Assembly (NCBI RefSeq): GCF_000507245.1
Contig: NC_023035.1
Location: 1-64,000 of the forward strand
Length of the DNA stretch: 64,000 nucleotides
DNA from: Salinispira pacifica
Lineage (GTDB): Bacteria; Spirochaetota; Spirochaetia; DSM-27196; Salinispiraceae
Direction: 5' to 3'
Shown: one piece after another, positions 1 to 9,352 of the stretch
Numbering within the stretch: the first letter of the stretch is position 1
How the letters are laid out: the number at the start of each line of letters is the position of its first letter
Translations under genes and position numbers: made by a program
The notes under the pieces: model-generated
Database searches by the model: none
What the model was told of the DNA's origin: nothing
The model's input: the letters and a program-made list of their open reading frames with translations, nothing else

Positions 1-1452
1 ATGAGTGAATGGGATGATTATCGCTTGTTCTGGGAAGAAGCGGTAAAACAGATACAGGAGGAACTGACGGAACAGGAATTCAGCCTCTGGTTCAACAGGA
101 TGTCATACGCCAGTTCCCGACAGGACACCATTATTGTATCTGTTCCCTCTTCTTTTTATCGAGATCAGGTGAAATCCCGTTATCTGAGTCTGATTGAAAA
201 TAAACTCTACGAATTATCCGGCAGCCGCATTGCCATTGAATTTCAGGTGCAGGCGGTACCATCAAATTCTGCACCGGAAAAAAACCAGACCCGGAGCGTT
301 TCCCCTTCCTCATCCCCCCGGGGAACATCCGGATCCCAGCCCCGGTCCGGAACTCAGAATCCTTCAGCTCCGGTGGCCAGACAGGAGCCGGCATACCGCA
401 ACCGCAGCTCCCATCACCCCTCTCTTAAAAGGGAATACACATTCGACAATTTTATCATCGGGGAAAATAATGCGTTTGCTGCTAATGCCGCCATGGCAAT
501 AGCCAAGAACCCCGGAACCGGATACAACCCCTGTCTGGTATACGGCGGTGTCGGTCTGGGTAAAACCCATCTTCTTCAGTCAATCGGGAACTCAGTGTAC
601 CAGGACTTCGGCGATTCCAAAATTATCTATGTGACCATGGAAAACTTCACCAACGAATTCATTCAGGCAATCCGTGAAAAAAAACAGCATATGTTCAAAA
701 ACAAGTACCGTCATGCTGACGTTCTTCTTATAGATGATATTCATTTTCTTCAGAAGAAACCTGAAACACAGGAGGAGCTGTTTCACACCTTTAATGCCCT
801 GTACGATTCAAACAAGCAAATGGTGTTCACCTGTGACCGGCCGGTATCCGAACTGAAGGAAATAACCGACCGCCTGAGAAGCCGCTTTGAACGGGGTTTG
901 AACGTGGATCTTCAGCCTCCAAGTTATGAGACACGCTACGCAATTCTGAAGAAGAAAATCGAGGCTGCGGGAGTACAGATCCCTGAAGAATCCATCAATC
1001 TGATCTGCGAAAATGTAACCACCAATGTACGGGATCTGGAGGCGGCTCTCACCAAGTTGATCGCCTACGCCGAGCTTGTAAACAAAAGCATCACCGTGGA
1101 AATAACAAAGCAGCAGCTCAAGGATTTCTTCTCTTCCCCCATTCAGAAAAACATCACCATTGCAGTAATTCAGAGAAATGTGGCCGAGTATTTCGGAGTT
1201 TCGGTTCAGGAACTGAAGAGTAAACGAAAAACCAAAACCATCGCTTTTCCGCGGCAGGTGGCCATGTATATTGCCCGGGATATTACCGAATACTCAACAA
1301 CGGAAGTGGGGCTGGAATTCGGCGGAAGAGACCACACAACCGTTATGCATGCCTGCGACAGGATCAAGGAACGGATGAAAAGCGATCCATATTTGGTGGG
1401 ACAGATCGACAGTTTAAAAAAAGCAATTCGTGAGGCAAGTAATAGAGCATAA
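1..1452 (+). CDS. dnaA: Chromosomal replication initiator DnaA
   Basis: AAA+ initiator that binds DnaA boxes at oriC and opens the duplex. The 483 residues show the usual four-domain layout: domain I (about 1-80), a Ser/Pro-rich linker (about 85-140), an AAA+ core with Walker A GGVGLGKT (182-189), Walker B LLIDD (242-246) and [10 protein letters not shown] (291-300), and a C-terminal DNA-binding domain with the signature [12 protein letters not shown] near residue 440. Length and motifs are normal for the family. The first base of the window is its ATG, so its promoter is not visible. The following spacer carries the origin it acts on. Confidence 0.98.
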   Translation: MSEWDDYRLFWEEAVKQIQEELTEQEFSLWFNRMSYASSRQDTIIVSVPSSFYRDQVKSRYLSLIENKLYELSGSRIAIEFQVQAVPSNSAPEKNQTRSVSPSSSPRGTSGSQPRSGTQNPSAPVARQEPAYRNRSSHHPSLKREYTFDNFIIGENNAFAANAAMAIAKNPGTGYNPCLVYGGVGLGKTHLLQSIGNSVYQDFGDSKIIYVTMENFTNEFIQAIREKKQHMFKNKYRHADVLLIDDIHFLQKKPETQEELFHTFNALYDSNKQMVFTCDRPVSELKEITDRLRSRFERGLNVDLQPPSYETRYAILKKKIEAAGVQIPEESINLICENVTTNVRDLEAALTKLIAYAELVNKSITVEITKQQLKDFFSSPIQKNITIAVIQRNVAEYFGVSVQELKSKRKTKTIAFPRQVAMYIARDITEYSTTEVGLEFGGRDHTTVMHACDRIKERMKSDPYLVGQIDSLKKAIREASNRA

Positions 1453-1685
1453 AAAATAAACTGCTGTTACAATGTGAATTTATTGACAGTATCTGTGGAA
1501 AAACTACAGTATATGTGCAAATGTGGATGCTCCGGCAATATTGCCCATAGCTTATCCACAATGCTAAAAGGTGCCGGGATAAAGAGCTATGTGGTAAATT
1601 CACATTTCTACAGGCCCTACTACTATTACTACTAGAATTTATTAATAAGTATTTCTAGAGCTTGATACAAATAAGGAGCTTAATG
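1453..1685. other. oriC: DnaA boxes, GC-rich spacer, DnaA-trio and AT-rich element
   Basis: The 233-bp dnaA–dnaN spacer has the parts of a basal unwinding system in order. A perfect DnaA box TTATCCACA lies at 1552-1560. Near-consensus boxes are TGTGGAAAA at 1494-1502 and TGTGGTAAA at 1590-1598. A GC-rich step (GGCCC, 1613-1617) is followed by a TAC/TAT triplet run (about 1617-1635), which reads TAG-type trios on the opposite strand. The AT-rich stretch 1636-1655 comes next. A 12-bp perfect inverted repeat (1471-1482 with 1595-1606) brackets the box region. The layout matches the B. subtilis DnaA-box/GC/DnaA-trio design; function here is inferred. Confidence 0.88.
1552..1560 (+). promoter_or_regulatory. 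Consensus DnaA box in oriC
   Basis: Exact TTATCCACA match, the only perfect box between dnaA and dnaN, about 55 bp before the trio element. Confidence 0.8.
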
Positions 1686-2792
1686 ATGAGATTTTCATGT
1701 GAGCGGGACAGCATTCTGAAGGAAATATCAATAGCCCAGGAAATAATATCTTCCCGCAACGCACTATCCATATTATCCAATGTGCTGCTTGAAGCGGAGG
1801 GCGACATTCTTCTCATCAGAGCCACGGATCTGAAGGTGAGCTTTGAAACACGGATCCCCGTTGAAGTTCATGAAGCCGGGAAAACGACAACGTTCTGCGA
1901 AAAGCTTTCAGGAATTCTGAAAACCCTTCCCAGCGGAGAAATCGAATTTTCCGAACAGGAAGGGGAGCGGTTCATCATAGCTCCAAGGTTCAAGAAAATC
2001 GACTTTCGTCTGAAAACCATGGCTGCGGATAAATACCCTGAAGTTCAGCGTGCCGATGAAGATGCGTTTTTTGAGGTCCCCCAGAAGGAATTCAACCAGA
2101 TGATCAGTCAGACAATCTTTGCCGTCTCAGATGATGAAACCCGGTATTTCATGAACGGGGTGTATCTGGAAAACAGCGAAGGAAATCTGCTCATGGTGGC
2201 CACAGACGGAAAACGGCTTGCGTACATCCGCAAGGATACCGGAACCGAACTCCCGGATTTTTCACCGGTGATTATTCCTCCCAAGATTTTATCCCTGGTA
2301 AAAAAACTTTCTTCCGGCGAAGGAATGCTTTCCATGGCTCTAACCGAAAAGCACGTCTTCATGGAATTCGATAATCAGAAAATCAGTTCTGCTCTCATCG
2401 AAGGAACCTTTCCCAATTATCAGCGGGTTATTCCGGAAAACCAGGAGCACAGTCTCACGGTGAACCGCAATGAGCTGAATGAAGCTCTTCGCCGTGTTTC
2501 ATTGATGGTTGAGCGTTCAAGAAGGGTCTATGTTGAACTATCGGAAAATCTGATGGTGCTTCGTTCTGATGAAAGTGATTTGGGAACAGCCAGAGAGGAA
2601 ATTCCCTGCGATTTCAGCGGACCGGAAACGGTTATAGCCCTGAATTTCACCTACCTTTCGGATCCCCTGAGAGTGATTTCCGCTGAAGAAATTCTTGTTC
2701 AGTTTACCGAAACAACCAGAGCAATCAGTATCAATGCGGTGCCTGAAGAAGATTATTTTCACATAGTCATGCCCATGAATCTCAACGAATAA
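1686..2792 (+). CDS. dnaN: DNA polymerase III beta subunit (sliding clamp)
   Basis: Ring-shaped processivity clamp that tethers the replicative polymerase to DNA. The protein of 368 residues has the usual length and begins MRFSCERDSIL, like other beta clamps. It shows the three-fold clamp architecture and a C-terminal MPMNL tail typical of the family. An in-frame ATG at 1662 exists, but AAGGAG at 1673-1678 lies inside that extension and sits 7 nt before 1686 (4 nt before the alternative ATG at 1683), so 1686 is preferred. It follows oriC and is followed after 9 nt by recF, probably in one transcript. Confidence 0.97.
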   Translation: MRFSCERDSILKEISIAQEIISSRNALSILSNVLLEAEGDILLIRATDLKVSFETRIPVEVHEAGKTTTFCEKLSGILKTLPSGEIEFSEQEGERFIIAPRFKKIDFRLKTMAADKYPEVQRADEDAFFEVPQKEFNQMISQTIFAVSDDETRYFMNGVYLENSEGNLLMVATDGKRLAYIRKDTGTELPDFSPVIIPPKILSLVKKLSSGEGMLSMALTEKHVFMEFDNQKISSALIEGTFPNYQRVIPENQEHSLTVNRNELNEALRRVSLMVERSRRVYVELSENLMVLRSDESDLGTAREEIPCDFSGPETVIALNFTYLSDPLRVISAEEILVQFTETTRAISINAVPEEDYFHIVMPMNLNE

Positions 2793-2801
2793 CGGCACGG
2801 C

Positions 2802-3919
2802 ATGCCCTTCAGAGAGATCCGCTTTTTTCAATTCAGAAACATACGCAATCAAAAAGTGCCTGTTCATTACGAACAGGTTTTTTTGTCGGGCCCAACGGCC
2901 AGGGAAAAACCAACTTTCTTGAAGCTCTCTACATGCTGGCCTACGGAAAAAGCTTTCGAAGCAACAGGGATGAACCGCTGGTCCGCAGAGGTGAGAAGGA
3001 AATGTCTCTCAGCGGATCCTTCAGCGCTGATCTGGAAAGTCCGGTTCAGGATGAAATTTCGGTGAAATACGTGGACCGCCAGAAAGAGATCCGGTTTAAC
3101 GGATCCGCCGTGAAGGACCGGAAGCAGCTGGTTGAACTGCTGCCGGTGATTATCTTCGCCCATGATGATATTGCATTTGTGAAAGGCAGCCCGGATAATC
3201 AGAGATGGTTTTTTAATCAATGCCTGAGCACCTACCGGGTGGGGTTCATTGACAGCCTCAGAGCGTATTCAAAGCTGCTTCGAAACCGAAACCAGATTAT
3301 TCGCGATGGAAACCTCGAACTTCTGGATGTGTTTAACCAGCAGATCTCTCTCAGCGGCCTTGAAATCCTTCAGGCCAGGAAAGACCTCATTCTGGAGTTT
3401 AATACCCTGTTCAGCCCCCTCTTCGCATCTGTGAGCGGAATCTCCACACCGCTCGAGATCGAATATCGGCCCTCATGGAAAATCGAAGAGGATCAGGGCC
3501 TGGAAAAGGTTTCCCGGGAGGTGATTTCGATCCTGGAATCCCGGCTGGAGACGGATATCCAGATGAAGACCACCACCTCGGGTCCCCACCGTGACCGGTT
3601 CATGTTTCGTCTGGGAGGCAGGGATTTTCTCCAGGAAGCCAGCACCGGTCAGGTAAGACTCATGAGCCTGCTGCTGCGAGCGGCCCAGGCACGGCTTTTC
3701 GCCAGAATGAGCGGAAGAAAACCGATCCTGCTCATAGACGATGTTCTCCTGGAGCTGGATGGAGAAAAACGGGGGAAATTCATGTCGGAGCTGCCGGAAT
3801 ATGATCAGGTTTTTTTTACCTTTCTTCCGGATGAACATATTGAAAAATATCGCAGAGGAAGGGGAATCGTATACAGAGTGGATTCGGGAGAGTATACTGA
3901 AATTACGGGATCGGAATAG
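2802..3919 (+). CDS. recF: Recombination protein RecF, interrupted by a -1 frameshift at a T7 run
   Basis: SMC-like ATPase for gap repair, part of the RecFOR pathway. The reading frame is split. The N-terminus with the FRN motif (MPFREIRFFQFRNIRN) is in the frame starting at 2802. The Walker A GPNGQGKT (2888-2911), the signature STGQVRLMSLLLRAAQ and Walker B ILLIDDVLLELD are in the frame that ends at 3919. The two join if one base is re-read in the T7 run 2878-2884, giving about 372 residues, normal for RecF. The only internal ATG in the second frame (2933) lies after Walker A, so starting there would give a dead protein. A one-base sequencing error, a real mutation, or slippage at T TTT TTG could each explain it. 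Confidence 0.85.
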
Positions 3920-3924
3920 AAAAT

Positions 3925-4473
3925 ATGAAAAAAGCTGACGAAATAATCAAAGCATTTATCCCGATGATCAATTCACGGGAAGGAGCTGATTATCTGGATC
4001 TTTTTTCCTCATGGTCCAGTATTCTGGGAGAAGGTCTGGAGGATATTGCGGCTCATACAGAACCCGTTGATATAAAAAACGGGGCATTAATTCTCTATGT
4101 GGATCATCCCGGCTGGATGCAGAAACTGGAGTTCCGGAAATCCAGACTGCTGAGAATTCTCAAAAAAAAGTATCCTGAACTGGGAATTCACTCGGTGTTT
4201 ATTCAAAAAGTGAGCAATGAGCGCTTTCTTGAACGCAGGGAAGCCAGAATGATGGGAAATTCAGCGGCATCTGCATCTCCACCGGCATCCGGAACCCGGG
4301 AAAATCCAGCTCCCCGCCAACCGGAAAATACCGGACAAAGCAGGCAGGATGCAGAGCAGAAGGAAGAACAGGATACCGGCAATGAAGGGGCAGCAGCAGA
4401 AAAGTATGATCCCCGCTTCGCAGATACCCTTCGGAGATTCGCACAACTCAGTAAAAAAGCACCGAAGAAGTAA
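3925..4473 (+). CDS. DUF721 / DciA-like protein
   Basis: Small 182-residue protein with a DUF721 domain in roughly residues 1-95, ending near the strand VFIQKV, then a low-complexity tail rich in Ala, Pro, Gln and Glu (about 110-165). DUF721 proteins include DciA, the helicase loader used by bacteria without DnaC or DnaI, and often lie beside recF as here (5 nt gap). No dnaC or dnaI is visible in this window. The loader role is inferred from family and context; the tail is not diagnostic. Confidence 0.75.
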   Translation: MKKADEIIKAFIPMINSREGADYLDLFSSWSSILGEGLEDIAAHTEPVDIKNGALILYVDHPGWMQKLEFRKSRLLRILKKKYPELGIHSVFIQKVSNERFLERREARMMGNSAASASPPASGTRENPAPRQPENTGQSRQDAEQKEEQDTGNEGAAAEKYDPRFADTLRRFAQLSKKAPKK

Positions 4474-4501
4474 TTGTCTAGCTCACAGATATTTGCAGGA
4501 A

Positions 4502-4530
4502 TTGACACAGCAGACCGATAAATCTATACT
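4502..4530 (+). promoter_or_regulatory. Sigma-70-type promoter for rpmH-rnpA-yidC
   Basis: TTGACA (4502-4507), a 17-bp spacer and TATACT (4525-4530). The predicted start is near 4537, giving a leader of about 80 nt before rpmH. Confidence 0.75.
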
Positions 4531-4615
4531 ACGCTACCCGAATATGTATCTCAAAAAATGATATATGCAATTAACGGTTTTGCCCTGAGGGCGGGATCAG
4601 TATAGGAGACAATTC

Positions 4616-4771
4616 ATGAAACGAACGTATCAGCCAAGCCGCACCAAGCGGAATAGAAAGTTCGGCTTCAGAGAGCGGATGAAGACCAAAGCCGGTCGCA
4701 CAGTTCTCAAGAGAAGACGGGCGAAGGGCCGGAAAAAACTCTCTGTTTCAGATGAGAAAAAACCTTACTAA
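4616..4771 (+). CDS. rpmH: 50S ribosomal protein L34
   Basis: A 51-residue, very basic protein beginning [12 protein letters not shown], with the L34 signature [12 protein letters not shown] and a Lys/Arg-rich second half. It is slightly longer than the usual 44-47 residues because of a short acidic tail (SVSDEKKPY). A ribosome binding site (AGGAG, 4604-4608) precedes the ATG. Its last 20 nt overlap the start of rnpA in another frame, so translation of the two is probably coupled. Confidence 0.96.
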   Translation: MKRTYQPSRTKRNRKFGFRERMKTKAGRTVLKRRRAKGRKKLSVSDEKKPY

Positions 4772-5117
4772 AGGTGAAAGGATAAGAAGGCGCGGAGACA
4801 TTAAAATGCTCTTTGCGTCTTCTTCCGTTTCAACCCGGGGGTTGAAAATTTTTTTTCGGGAAAATGACCAGGATATAACACGAATCCTGGTTACTCCCGG
4901 GCGTAAATACGGGAATGCCGTACAGCGCAATTATATTAAGAGGGTGGGAAAGGAAATATTCAGGGCTCAAAAAAGCCGGATGAAATCCGGATATGACGTT
5001 CTGTTTCTTTTTTACCCCGGCAGTTATACATACGACGATCGTGTTAATCAGGTGATCAGGCTGCTTTCAAAAACACCGGTTTTTCCCGTTGGGAACGCAA
5101 ATATACCAAGCATATGA
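4752..5117 (+). CDS. rnpA: Ribonuclease P protein component
   Basis: Protein subunit of RNase P, which matures the 5' ends of tRNAs. The 121 residues contain the RNA-binding signature [11 protein letters not shown] (about 54-64). The start ATG lies inside rpmH (20-nt overlap), a known arrangement in which rnpA lacks its own free ribosome binding site. The yidD gene that often follows is absent: only 79 nt separate the stop from yidC. Confidence 0.95.
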   Translation: MRKNLTKGERIRRRGDIKMLFASSSVSTRGLKIFFRENDQDITRILVTPGRKYGNAVQRNYIKRVGKEIFRAQKSRMKSGYDVLFLFYPGSYTYDDRVNQVIRLLSKTPVFPVGNANIPSI

Positions 5118-5196
5118 ATCTGCGTGCGACGTGCAGGTTCCCGGTGTCCTAAATATCAGTTCATGGAATACATGTACAGAATAAAGGAACTAACAT

Positions 5197-7026
5197 ATGG
5201 ATCGTAATACCCTGGTGGCGGTAATATTATCAACCATCGTCCTGGCAATAGGTTTCTATCTTCAAACGGCACTGTTTGCCCCTGAAGAGCCGCTTGAAGC
5301 AGCAGAAACTGCTGAGAATCTTCCTGCAGAAACTGAAACATCGGCAGATGATCCTTCACAGGATACGAATCAGCAAAATGCAGACGAAGCAGAAGATCCC
5401 GACTTCGGGGATGAAACTTCAACAGGATCGGAAATATCCGGCGAAGGATTTAACCTGAACGGACGGGAATTCATTGCTCTGGTTGAAGATGACCGGGAAC
5501 CAGTGGAACGGACGGTTGAATATGTACAGGAAGATTTTATCCGGATTGTAATGGATACCCGGGGTGGAAATATTTCCGAAGTGTATCTTCTCAGCCATGA
5601 AGACCAGGGCGAGCCCCTGGAGTTCTTTTTCGGAGAAGCCCGGCATAAAGGACTCAATCTTCGACTGGGCGGTATAGACGGGCCGGTTCTGGATCCTGTG
5701 TTTTACTTCCGGCAGGGAAGTGCAGATAACAGTTATGAGTTCTACCGGCAAATAATTGTACCCGGACAGGAAGACGCCCCTTTTGAGATAATTAAGCGCT
5801 ACACCTTTCTTCCCGATGAATATATGTTTGAGATGGAAGTGGAGCTGAGAAACTCGGTGAACCGGATCGTACCCCTGGATTACAACGGTACTTCCTACAC
5901 TCTCTCCATCGGTCCTCAGATCGGACCGGAATTCCAGACCCTGTCCAATACGAGCCGAACGGATTTTCGGAAATACAGCTATCTAGACGGGGAGAAGCGA
6001 AAGGATATCCGGAATATTTCCGACGGGGAACGAAGAAACCTTGACACATATTCCCCCTGGGCTGCGGTGAACGGAAAATATTTCGTGGCAGTTGCGGTGC
6101 CGGGAAACACCGGATCGGATATTGTGTTCGGAGCAGAACCCACCGATGACGGAATTCAGGGAAGCCAGCTTCATCTTCTGCGGCCTGCAGTGGAGAGCAG
6201 CCGGGTTACTGACACATTCCGGTTTTACTTCGGTCCGAAATCCACCGACGTACTTCGATCGTATCAGAATGCCGATGACAACGGCTTCGGAATCCGGGAA
6301 CTGAACATTGATGTACTCATGGAATCATCATGGATAGGCTGGCTGGAAAAGATCCTTAAAGGGATTATGAACTTCTTTTACGGTCTTATACCCAACTGGG
6401 GTGTATCCATTATCCTTCTGACCATCCTGGTGAAGGTTCTCCTCTACCCGCTGACCAGAAAAAGTTACGAATCCACTGCGAAAATGAAAGAGCTCTCACC
6501 GAAAATCGCTGCGATTAAAGAAAAATATCCTGATGATCAGCAGAAGCAGAACCAGGCAACAATGGAGCTTTACCAGAAGGAAAAAGTTAATCCTCTCGGG
6601 GGATGTCTGCCGATTTTGCTGCAGTTTCCTTTTTTCATCGCCATGTTCAGTCTTTTTAATAATCATTTCGACCTGCGGGGTGCAACGTTTATTCCCGGCT
6701 GGATAACCGACCTTTCCAGCCCCGAAGCAATTCTCAGTTTCGGTTTTTCCATTCCCCTGCTGAACTGGGATGCCCTGCGGCTTCTGCCTCTGATATTCCT
6801 GGGAACCCAGCTCCTGAGCGTAAAATTCACTCAGCCCGCAGATACAGGTCAAAGCAGCGGACAGATGAAGATGATGACAATGGGTATGCCTATTATGTTT
6901 TTCTTCATTATGTACAACATGCCTTCCGGACTTCTTGTGTACTGGATTTTCCAGAACATTATCACCACCGGACAGCAGTTCGCCTATAACTATTTCACAC
7001 ATAAGAAAAACACCCGGAAGGCATAA
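5197..7026 (+). CDS. yidC: Membrane protein insertase YidC/Oxa1
   Basis: Inserts and folds inner-membrane proteins, alone or with SecYEG. The 609 residues have the Gram-negative layout: an N-terminal membrane anchor (about 6-26), a Glu/Asp/Thr-rich linker, a large periplasmic beta domain (to about 370), and the C-terminal five-helix insertase domain. The hydrophilic-groove position that is Arg366 in E. coli YidC is Lys here (K413, motif TILVKVLLYPLT). AAGGA precedes the ATG. It lies between rnpA and jag, its usual neighbours. Confidence 0.97.
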   Translation: MDRNTLVAVILSTIVLAIGFYLQTALFAPEEPLEAAETAENLPAETETSADDPSQDTNQQNADEAEDPDFGDETSTGSEISGEGFNLNGREFIALVEDDREPVERTVEYVQEDFIRIVMDTRGGNISEVYLLSHEDQGEPLEFFFGEARHKGLNLRLGGIDGPVLDPVFYFRQGSADNSYEFYRQIIVPGQEDAPFEIIKRYTFLPDEYMFEMEVELRNSVNRIVPLDYNGTSYTLSIGPQIGPEFQTLSNTSRTDFRKYSYLDGEKRKDIRNISDGERRNLDTYSPWAAVNGKYFVAVAVPGNTGSDIVFGAEPTDDGIQGSQLHLLRPAVESSRVTDTFRFYFGPKSTDVLRSYQNADDNGFGIRELNIDVLMESSWIGWLEKILKGIMNFFYGLIPNWGVSIILLTILVKVLLYPLTRKSYESTAKMKELSPKIAAIKEKYPDDQQKQNQATMELYQKEKVNPLGGCLPILLQFPFFIAMFSLFNNHFDLRGATFIPGWITDLSSPEAILSFGFSIPLLNWDALRLLPLIFLGTQLLSVKFTQPADTGQSSGQMKMMTMGMPIMFFFIMYNMPSGLLVYWIFQNIITTGQQFAYNYFTHKKNTRKA

Positions 7027-7050
7027 GCTTCCGGTTTAGGAGAATCCTAT

Positions 7051-7758
7051 ATGGTATATGAATTTGAAGGAAAAACAGAAAAAGAAGCCATGGATTTAGC
7101 AATCGGTGAACTGGGACTGGAACGGGATCAGTTCGATGTTGAAATTCTTGAGACGCAGAAAAGCGGGTTTCTGAACCTGCAGAAAAAAGTGGTGATCAGG
7201 GTTCATACCCATGATGACTCTTCCGGGGATCAGCGGGATCAGAGCGTTCCCCAGCGCAAACGGGCTTCATCACGCTATAATCCCAATCCGGAACCCGAGA
7301 ATGATTTTGAACACGCACTGGTGGATTTTGTCCGGTCTATGGTTGAAAAGATGGGATATGAGGTCGAGGTCAGCATTTTGTACCGGGAAGATGACAAGAT
7401 TGCCCTGAAACTGGATTCGGAACACAGCGGTATTCTCATCGGACGGAAAGGAAAGAATCTTGATGCACTGCAGTTGCTCGCCAATGTGATTGCCACCCGT
7501 CTCAGTGATGAGAATGTGAAGGTGATTGTAGATGCGGAAAACTATCGAAGCCGCAGAGAGGAAGCGCTTATACGGCTGGCACAAAAAGTCGGCGATCAGG
7601 TTCTGCGTACAAAAAAATCAAAGCTTCTGGAACCCATGAATCCTTTCGAGCGACGCCTCATCCATACCACTTTAAACGATATTGAGAACATCGAAACGGT
7701 GAGTGAAGGTGAAGGCCTGATCAAACAGGTGAGGGTTGTGTACAAAGGCTACAGATAA
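7051..7758 (+). CDS. jag: RNA-binding protein Jag/KhpB (Jag-N, KH, R3H)
   Basis: Single-stranded RNA-binding protein found beside yidC in many bacteria and linked to cell division and envelope regulation through RNA. Domains in the 235 residues: Jag-N (1-52), linker, KH domain with GRKGKNLDALQ (about 131-141), and R3H domain with NPFERRLIH (about 191-199). It starts 24 nt after yidC with AGGAG in front. A strong terminator follows 43 nt after its stop and closes the operon. Confidence 0.93.
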   Translation: MVYEFEGKTEKEAMDLAIGELGLERDQFDVEILETQKSGFLNLQKKVVIRVHTHDDSSGDQRDQSVPQRKRASSRYNPNPEPENDFEHALVDFVRSMVEKMGYEVEVSILYREDDKIALKLDSEHSGILIGRKGKNLDALQLLANVIATRLSDENVKVIVDAENYRSRREEALIRLAQKVGDQVLRTKKSKLLEPMNPFERRLIHTTLNDIENIETVSEGEGLIKQVRVVYKGYR

Positions 7759-7801
7759 TCACCGACTTCCAGTCGGAAAATTACTTTGCTGAAGAAAGCT
7801 G

Positions 7802-7833
7802 AAAAGGCCTCGGGAACACTCCCGGGGCCTTTT
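7802..7833 (+). terminator. Rho-independent terminator after jag
   Basis: Stem of about 14 bp with one G-T pair (arms 7802-7815 and 7820-7833), loop ACAC, ending in T5. The symmetric A4/T4 flanks could let it work in both directions. Confidence 0.85.
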
Positions 7834-7846
7834 TATGTGGACAGCC

Positions 7847-8076
7847 TGTGGATAAACTCTTTATATTTTTCAGTGAAATGCCGGAAAAAGAAACACAGGA
7901 TCAGAATTCTGATGAATAGATAGATATCTAATCAAATATAAACCAAATATATTATATAACTCCAATTTGAACCTGATTATTTTCTGAAAACAACCTGATA
8001 ATTTCCGGTAGATAGAAGAATCTAACATACGCAGATTGGGAATGTATCGCAGCAATTGTGGATAACTTGTGGATAC
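7847..8076 (-). promoter_or_regulatory. Second DnaA-box cluster between jag and gcvT
   Basis: The 374-bp spacer 7759-8132 holds two perfect DnaA boxes in the same orientation (TGTGGATAA at 7847-7855 and 8057-8065) and a near-perfect third (TGTGGATAC at 8068-8076) 11 bp after the second. A strongly AT-rich stretch (about 7896-7990) lies between them. It is 6.3 kb from oriC. It could titrate DnaA, be an accessory origin part, or regulate gcvT; the sequence alone does not decide. Confidence 0.6.
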
Positions 8077-8119
8077 ATTGCTCACAAAGGAATAATTTTC
8101 CTGCATGACGATTTGGGTG

Positions 8120-8125
8120 TATAGT
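8120..8125 (+). promoter_or_regulatory. -10 element directly before gcvT (leaderless start)
   Basis: TATAGT ends 7 nt before the gcvT ATG, and no Shine-Dalgarno sequence lies between. No clear -35 is visible. Confidence 0.5.
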
Positions 8126-8132
8126 TTAATAT

Positions 8133-9248
8133 ATGAAACAGAAAACAACGGTTTTACACTCCTGGCACAAGGCTCATGGCGGAAAGATGGTGGACTTCGC
8201 CGGATATGAAATGCCTGTCCAGTACGCTGCCGGTTCCAGGCAGGAACATCTTGCGGTGAGGCGAAGTGCGGGATTATTCGATATCAGCCATATGGGCCGG
8301 CTGTATGTGCGCTGTCGCGACAATGAGGACATTAAAGCATATGAGCGGCTTATCTCCTCGCATGTTTCCTCCATGGAAACTTCCACAGGAAGCTATGGTC
8401 TCCTTTGCCGTCACGATGGCGGAATTCTGGATGATATATTCCATTTCCGGCTGGAAGAGGACAGCTGGCTGCTGGTAGTGAATGCTGCGAATCATCAGAA
8501 GGATCTTGATTGGATACGAACAGAAGCTCCCGAATTACAGGTTGAAGACATAACCGGAAAAATAGGCATGCTGGCACTCCAGGGACCTGAAAGTCTGAAA
8601 ATTCTTTCCCGTGCCGGATATGAGGAAAAGGTGAAATCCATTCCCCAGAGAAATCAGGTGTCCCGGGGGAATTTATTCGAAGACGGAATTTTCACCAGAA
8701 CCGGATATACCGGAGAGGATGGAGTGGAAATATATGCTCCAACGGAAAAGATCGAACAGATTGCCGATGCATTGCTTCAAGCGGCAGAAAAAGAAAAAAT
8801 CGAATGTCCGCCCTGTGGTCTTGCGGCCAGAGACAGTCTGAGATTTGAGCCGGGGTACCCCCTGTACGGTCATGAACTGACCGAGGAGATCACCCCCAGG
8901 GAAGCAACCATGAAATGGACCTGTAAACTCGATGACGGGGATCCCGATTTTATCGGCAAGGAAGCCATCAGGCAGCGGTATGCTGAAAACGATGACTTTC
9001 ACCGGCTCCGGACCGTGAAAATGCTGGACCGGGGTATGCCCCGGCAGGATATGAAGGTTGTGGATGCACAGGGAAACGATATCGGCTGGGTAGCCAGCGG
9101 AATAGCCAGTCCAAGCCTGGACGGATTTTATGCGAATATCTTTATCCGAAAGAGTGCTTCGCAAACCGGAAATCGGGTATATATTGAAATACGCGGATCC
9201 CGAAAAGAGGCTGAAATCGTAAAGCGGCCTCTTTACCGGGTTCTGTAG
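8133..9248 (+). CDS. gcvT: Glycine cleavage system T protein (aminomethyltransferase)
   Basis: Transfers the methylene group from the lipoyl arm of H protein to tetrahydrofolate, releasing ammonia. The 371 residues have normal length. The N-terminus (HGGKMVDFAGYEMPVQY, about 15-31), LQGPES and TGYTGEDGVEIY segments, and the C-terminal barrel are typical GcvT. It heads a gcvT-gcvH-gcvPA-gcvPB operon. No glycine riboswitch was recognised upstream; instead the start codon sits just after a -10 element and a DnaA-box cluster. Confidence 0.96.
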   Translation: MKQKTTVLHSWHKAHGGKMVDFAGYEMPVQYAAGSRQEHLAVRRSAGLFDISHMGRLYVRCRDNEDIKAYERLISSHVSSMETSTGSYGLLCRHDGGILDDIFHFRLEEDSWLLVVNAANHQKDLDWIRTEAPELQVEDITGKIGMLALQGPESLKILSRAGYEEKVKSIPQRNQVSRGNLFEDGIFTRTGYTGEDGVEIYAPTEKIEQIADALLQAAEKEKIECPPCGLAARDSLRFEPGYPLYGHELTEEITPREATMKWTCKLDDGDPDFIGKEAIRQRYAENDDFHRLRTVKMLDRGMPRQDMKVVDAQGNDIGWVASGIASPSLDGFYANIFIRKSASQTGNRVYIEIRGSRKEAEIVKRPLYRVL

Positions 9249-9352
9249 AAAGTGACTTCACATACGGAACGGATACTGTCTGTAGCCGATAAATTCCGCA
9301 TCTGCCACTTTTAGAGTCGTGCAGAGCATGCTAATGTTTCTTTGGAGGAATC

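Noticed and set aside
5118-5196. yidD between rnpA and yidC
   Set aside because: Only 79 nt, with no frame encoding a YidD-like protein.
7860-8132. Glycine riboswitch upstream of gcvT
   Set aside because: No tandem aptamer pattern recognised, and the predicted transcript starts at the ATG.
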